From contig JANYDU010000046.1 of NCBI GenBank assembly GCA_025359805.1, positions 1 to 64,000 of the forward strand: a stretch of DNA of 64,000 nucleotides, written 5' to 3'. This document shows positions 62,939-64,000 of this stretch, in pieces. Below the pieces are notes generated by a model. That model saw only the letters and a program-made list of their open reading frames with translations. It ran no database searches and was not told where the DNA came from. The first letter of the stretch is position 1. Each line of letters begins with the position of its first letter. The stretch comes from Bacteroidota bacterium (GTDB lineage Bacteria; Bacteroidota; Bacteroidia; UKL13-3). The translations under genes and the position numbers were made by a program.

Positions 62939-64000
62939 CTACTCAATCACAATTTTTTTATTAACGATGCCATTTGAAGTAATCATTCGTAAAAAATAAA
63001 TTCCACTTTTAAACACAGAAACATCTATTTGAGTTTGGTTATTATTGATGATTTGAAAATTTATTGAACTGGCGTTTCCTAAAATATCAATAATACTTAT
63101 TTCTTGTATTTGGTTTGATTGAATCATCAATTTATTTGAAGATGGATTTGGATAAATTTCTATATCCGCTTTTGTATTACTTAAATTTACGGCCTTTATT
63201 TCGCTATATATATATTCTCCATCAAAGTCGATTTGTTTTAAGCGATAGTAAAATACTCCTGTTATGTTTAGCAGAGTAAAGGTATCTATAAACTGATAGC
63301 TGCTAATTGAATTTGTTGTTCCATTTCCTTTCACTCTTCCAACAGTTAGCCATTGGCTATTGGCTGTTGGCTGCAACGAACGCTGTAATTCAAATCTATC
63401 ATTATTTAGTTCACTTGCTGTTTGCCATGTACAAAGCACGTTGTTTTTATTTTGCAATTTTGCATCAAAAGCAATTAAATGAACCGGCAATACACCCGTA
63501 TTGCTAAAGGCTGTTATAAATGCATCATCACCTCCTGTACTTCCTATTGTATATTGGTATGCTCCACTATGAGATATACCTGATGATGAACCTGTTATTC
63601 CTGTAATAAATATATTGCTACTCATATCTAAAGCTATTCCATATCCCCAATCAATACCACTTCCCCCATAATAAGTTCCCCATGTACGTGCTCCGGTAGA
63701 ACTGAAGTTTGCAACAAAGGCATCTGTTGTACCTCCCCCATAAGTGTTTTGATAAGCTCCTGCACTAGCCATAATAGATAAAGTAGATGCAGTGTTGGTA
63801 TTCCCTGTTATACAAATACTACTTCCACTCGCATCTGTGGCAATAGCATTTCCCGCTTCATTGCCGCTACCTCCATAATAGGTACTCCATAGTCTTACAC
63901 CATTTGGGGTAAATTTTATAATAAAAGCATCACCCGTTCCACTTGAAGTTCCTCCTCCATATATTGTTTGATAAGCACCAGATGATGCCATACCTGTACC
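62939..64000 (-). CDS. T9SS-sorted protein with SBBP-type repeats (5' end outside window)
   Basis: At least 353 codons; the frame is open through base 64000, so the start lies beyond the window. Three repeats of about 55-60 residues carry DAFI(I/V)KF, LWSTYYGGSG or TWGTYYGGSG, then AIATDASG and ITGNT, matching SBBP beta-propeller repeats. A fibronectin-like linker domain follows (LIAFDAKLQNKNNVLCTWQT, NDRFELQRS, YRLKQIDFDGEY). A type A T9SS sorting domain ends it (IEIYPNPSSNKL, FKSGIYFLRM). The segment QPTANSQ is encoded by a repeat-like stretch at 63340-63377. Expected cell-surface or secreted; function unknown. Confidence 0.85.
   Translation of the reverse strand, partial: GTGMASSGAYQTIYGGGTSSGTGDAFIIKFTPNGVRLWSTYYGGSGNEAGNAIATDASGSSICITGNTNTASTLSIMASAGAYQNTYGGGTTDAFVANFSSTGARTWGTYYGGSGIDWGYGIALDMSSNIFITGITGSSSGISHSGAYQYTIGSTGGDDAFITAFSNTGVLPVHLIAFDAKLQNKNNVLCTWQTASELNNDRFELQRSLQPTANSQWLTVGRVKGNGTTNSISSYQFIDTFTLLNITGVFYYRLKQIDFDGEYIYSEIKAVNLSNTKADIEIYPNPSSNKLMIQSNQIQEISIIDILGNASSINFQIINNNQTQIDVSVFKSGIYFLRMITSNGIVNKKIVIE
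63340..63377. repeat. Dispersed TTGGC/GCCAA repeat inside a coding sequence
   Basis: The plus strand holds GTTAGCCATTGGCTATTGGC and then TGTTGGCTGCAACG. It shares TTAGCCATTGGC and CTGTTGGC with the reverse complement of the intergenic element at 15800-15841. Here it is read in frame on the minus strand as QPTANSQW within the linker domain of the T9SS protein. Confidence 0.45.

Noticed and set aside
1..64000. tRNA, rRNA, CRISPR, insertion sequences, prophage or toxin-antitoxin genes
   Set aside because: No cloverleaf-like segments, regular spaced repeats, transposase or phage-type proteins were recognised anywhere in the window on either strand; short RNAs could still be missed by eye.

Overview
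The window is chromosomal DNA of a low-GC member of the Bacteroidota. Four secreted proteins end in type IX secretion (T9SS) sorting domains with the YPNP signature, most start codons lack a Shine-Dalgarno sequence, and promoters fit the Bacteroidota pattern TTG, 18-20 bases, TAnnTTTG or TAnnTTCG. L36, S14 and L32 are the cysteine-poor, zinc-independent forms. No rRNA, tRNA, CRISPR array, insertion sequence or phage gene was seen. The species cannot be named from sequence alone.

Layout. 1-5.4 kb: two surface-protein genes, one probably broken, a remnant of a coiled-coil gene, a membrane-anchored coiled-coil protein, rmlC, a YciO-like protein, sucC and a LolD-type ATPase. 5.7-13.4 kb: an NtrC-type response regulator, a full-length Sua5, a very large T9SS beta-propeller protein and small envelope proteins. 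13.4-16.2 kb: an mlaE-mlaF-mlaD lipid-transport operon, then the remains of a nitroreductase and a Dps gene. 16.3-25.3 kb: a DEAD-box helicase coupled to the 23S rRNA methyltransferase RlmF, a secreted protein coupled to a membrane J-domain protein, two predicted outer-membrane barrels, a DUF1801-like protein, a secreted nuclease-like protein and a flippase-like membrane protein. 25.3-28.0 kb: a secreted heparinase II/III-like enzyme.

28.2-45.6 kb is one continuous str-S10-spc-alpha ribosomal superoperon: rpsL, rpsG, fusA, rpsJ to rpmJ, rpsM, rpsK, rpsD, rpoA and rplQ. It includes secY and infA and two genes shorter than 60 codons (rpmD, rpmJ). tuf, adk and map are absent from the positions where many bacteria carry them. 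The operon has two tandem promoters in front, two internal promoters (before rpsH and before infA) with the same architecture, and a clear intrinsic terminator after rplQ.

45.6-51.9 kb: a cysteine-rich DUF3109 protein, rnhB and a surface-polysaccharide set (family 9 glycosyltransferase, flippase, chain-length regulator, O-antigen ligase/polymerase). 51.9-58.1 kb: an alanine dehydrogenase-like protein lacking the usual catalytic histidine, then a fatty-acid synthesis cluster yceD-rpmF-plsX-fabH-accB-accC. 58.1-64 kb: a methyltransferase, a quinone-oxidoreductase-like protein, a small unknown protein, a family 2 glycosyltransferase translationally coupled to a flippase-like membrane protein, ruvC, and a T9SS protein with SBBP-type repeats that runs off the right edge.

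I found no clear new multi-gene system. The most interesting signals are the shared promoter/initiation motif of the ribosomal superoperon, a hairpin leader before rpsH, promoters lying inside the apparent 5' ends of rmlC, wzz and yceD that move their starts downstream, the altered alanine dehydrogenase active site, a nitroreductase/Dps gene graveyard, and a dispersed repeat that appears to have been absorbed into a coding sequence.
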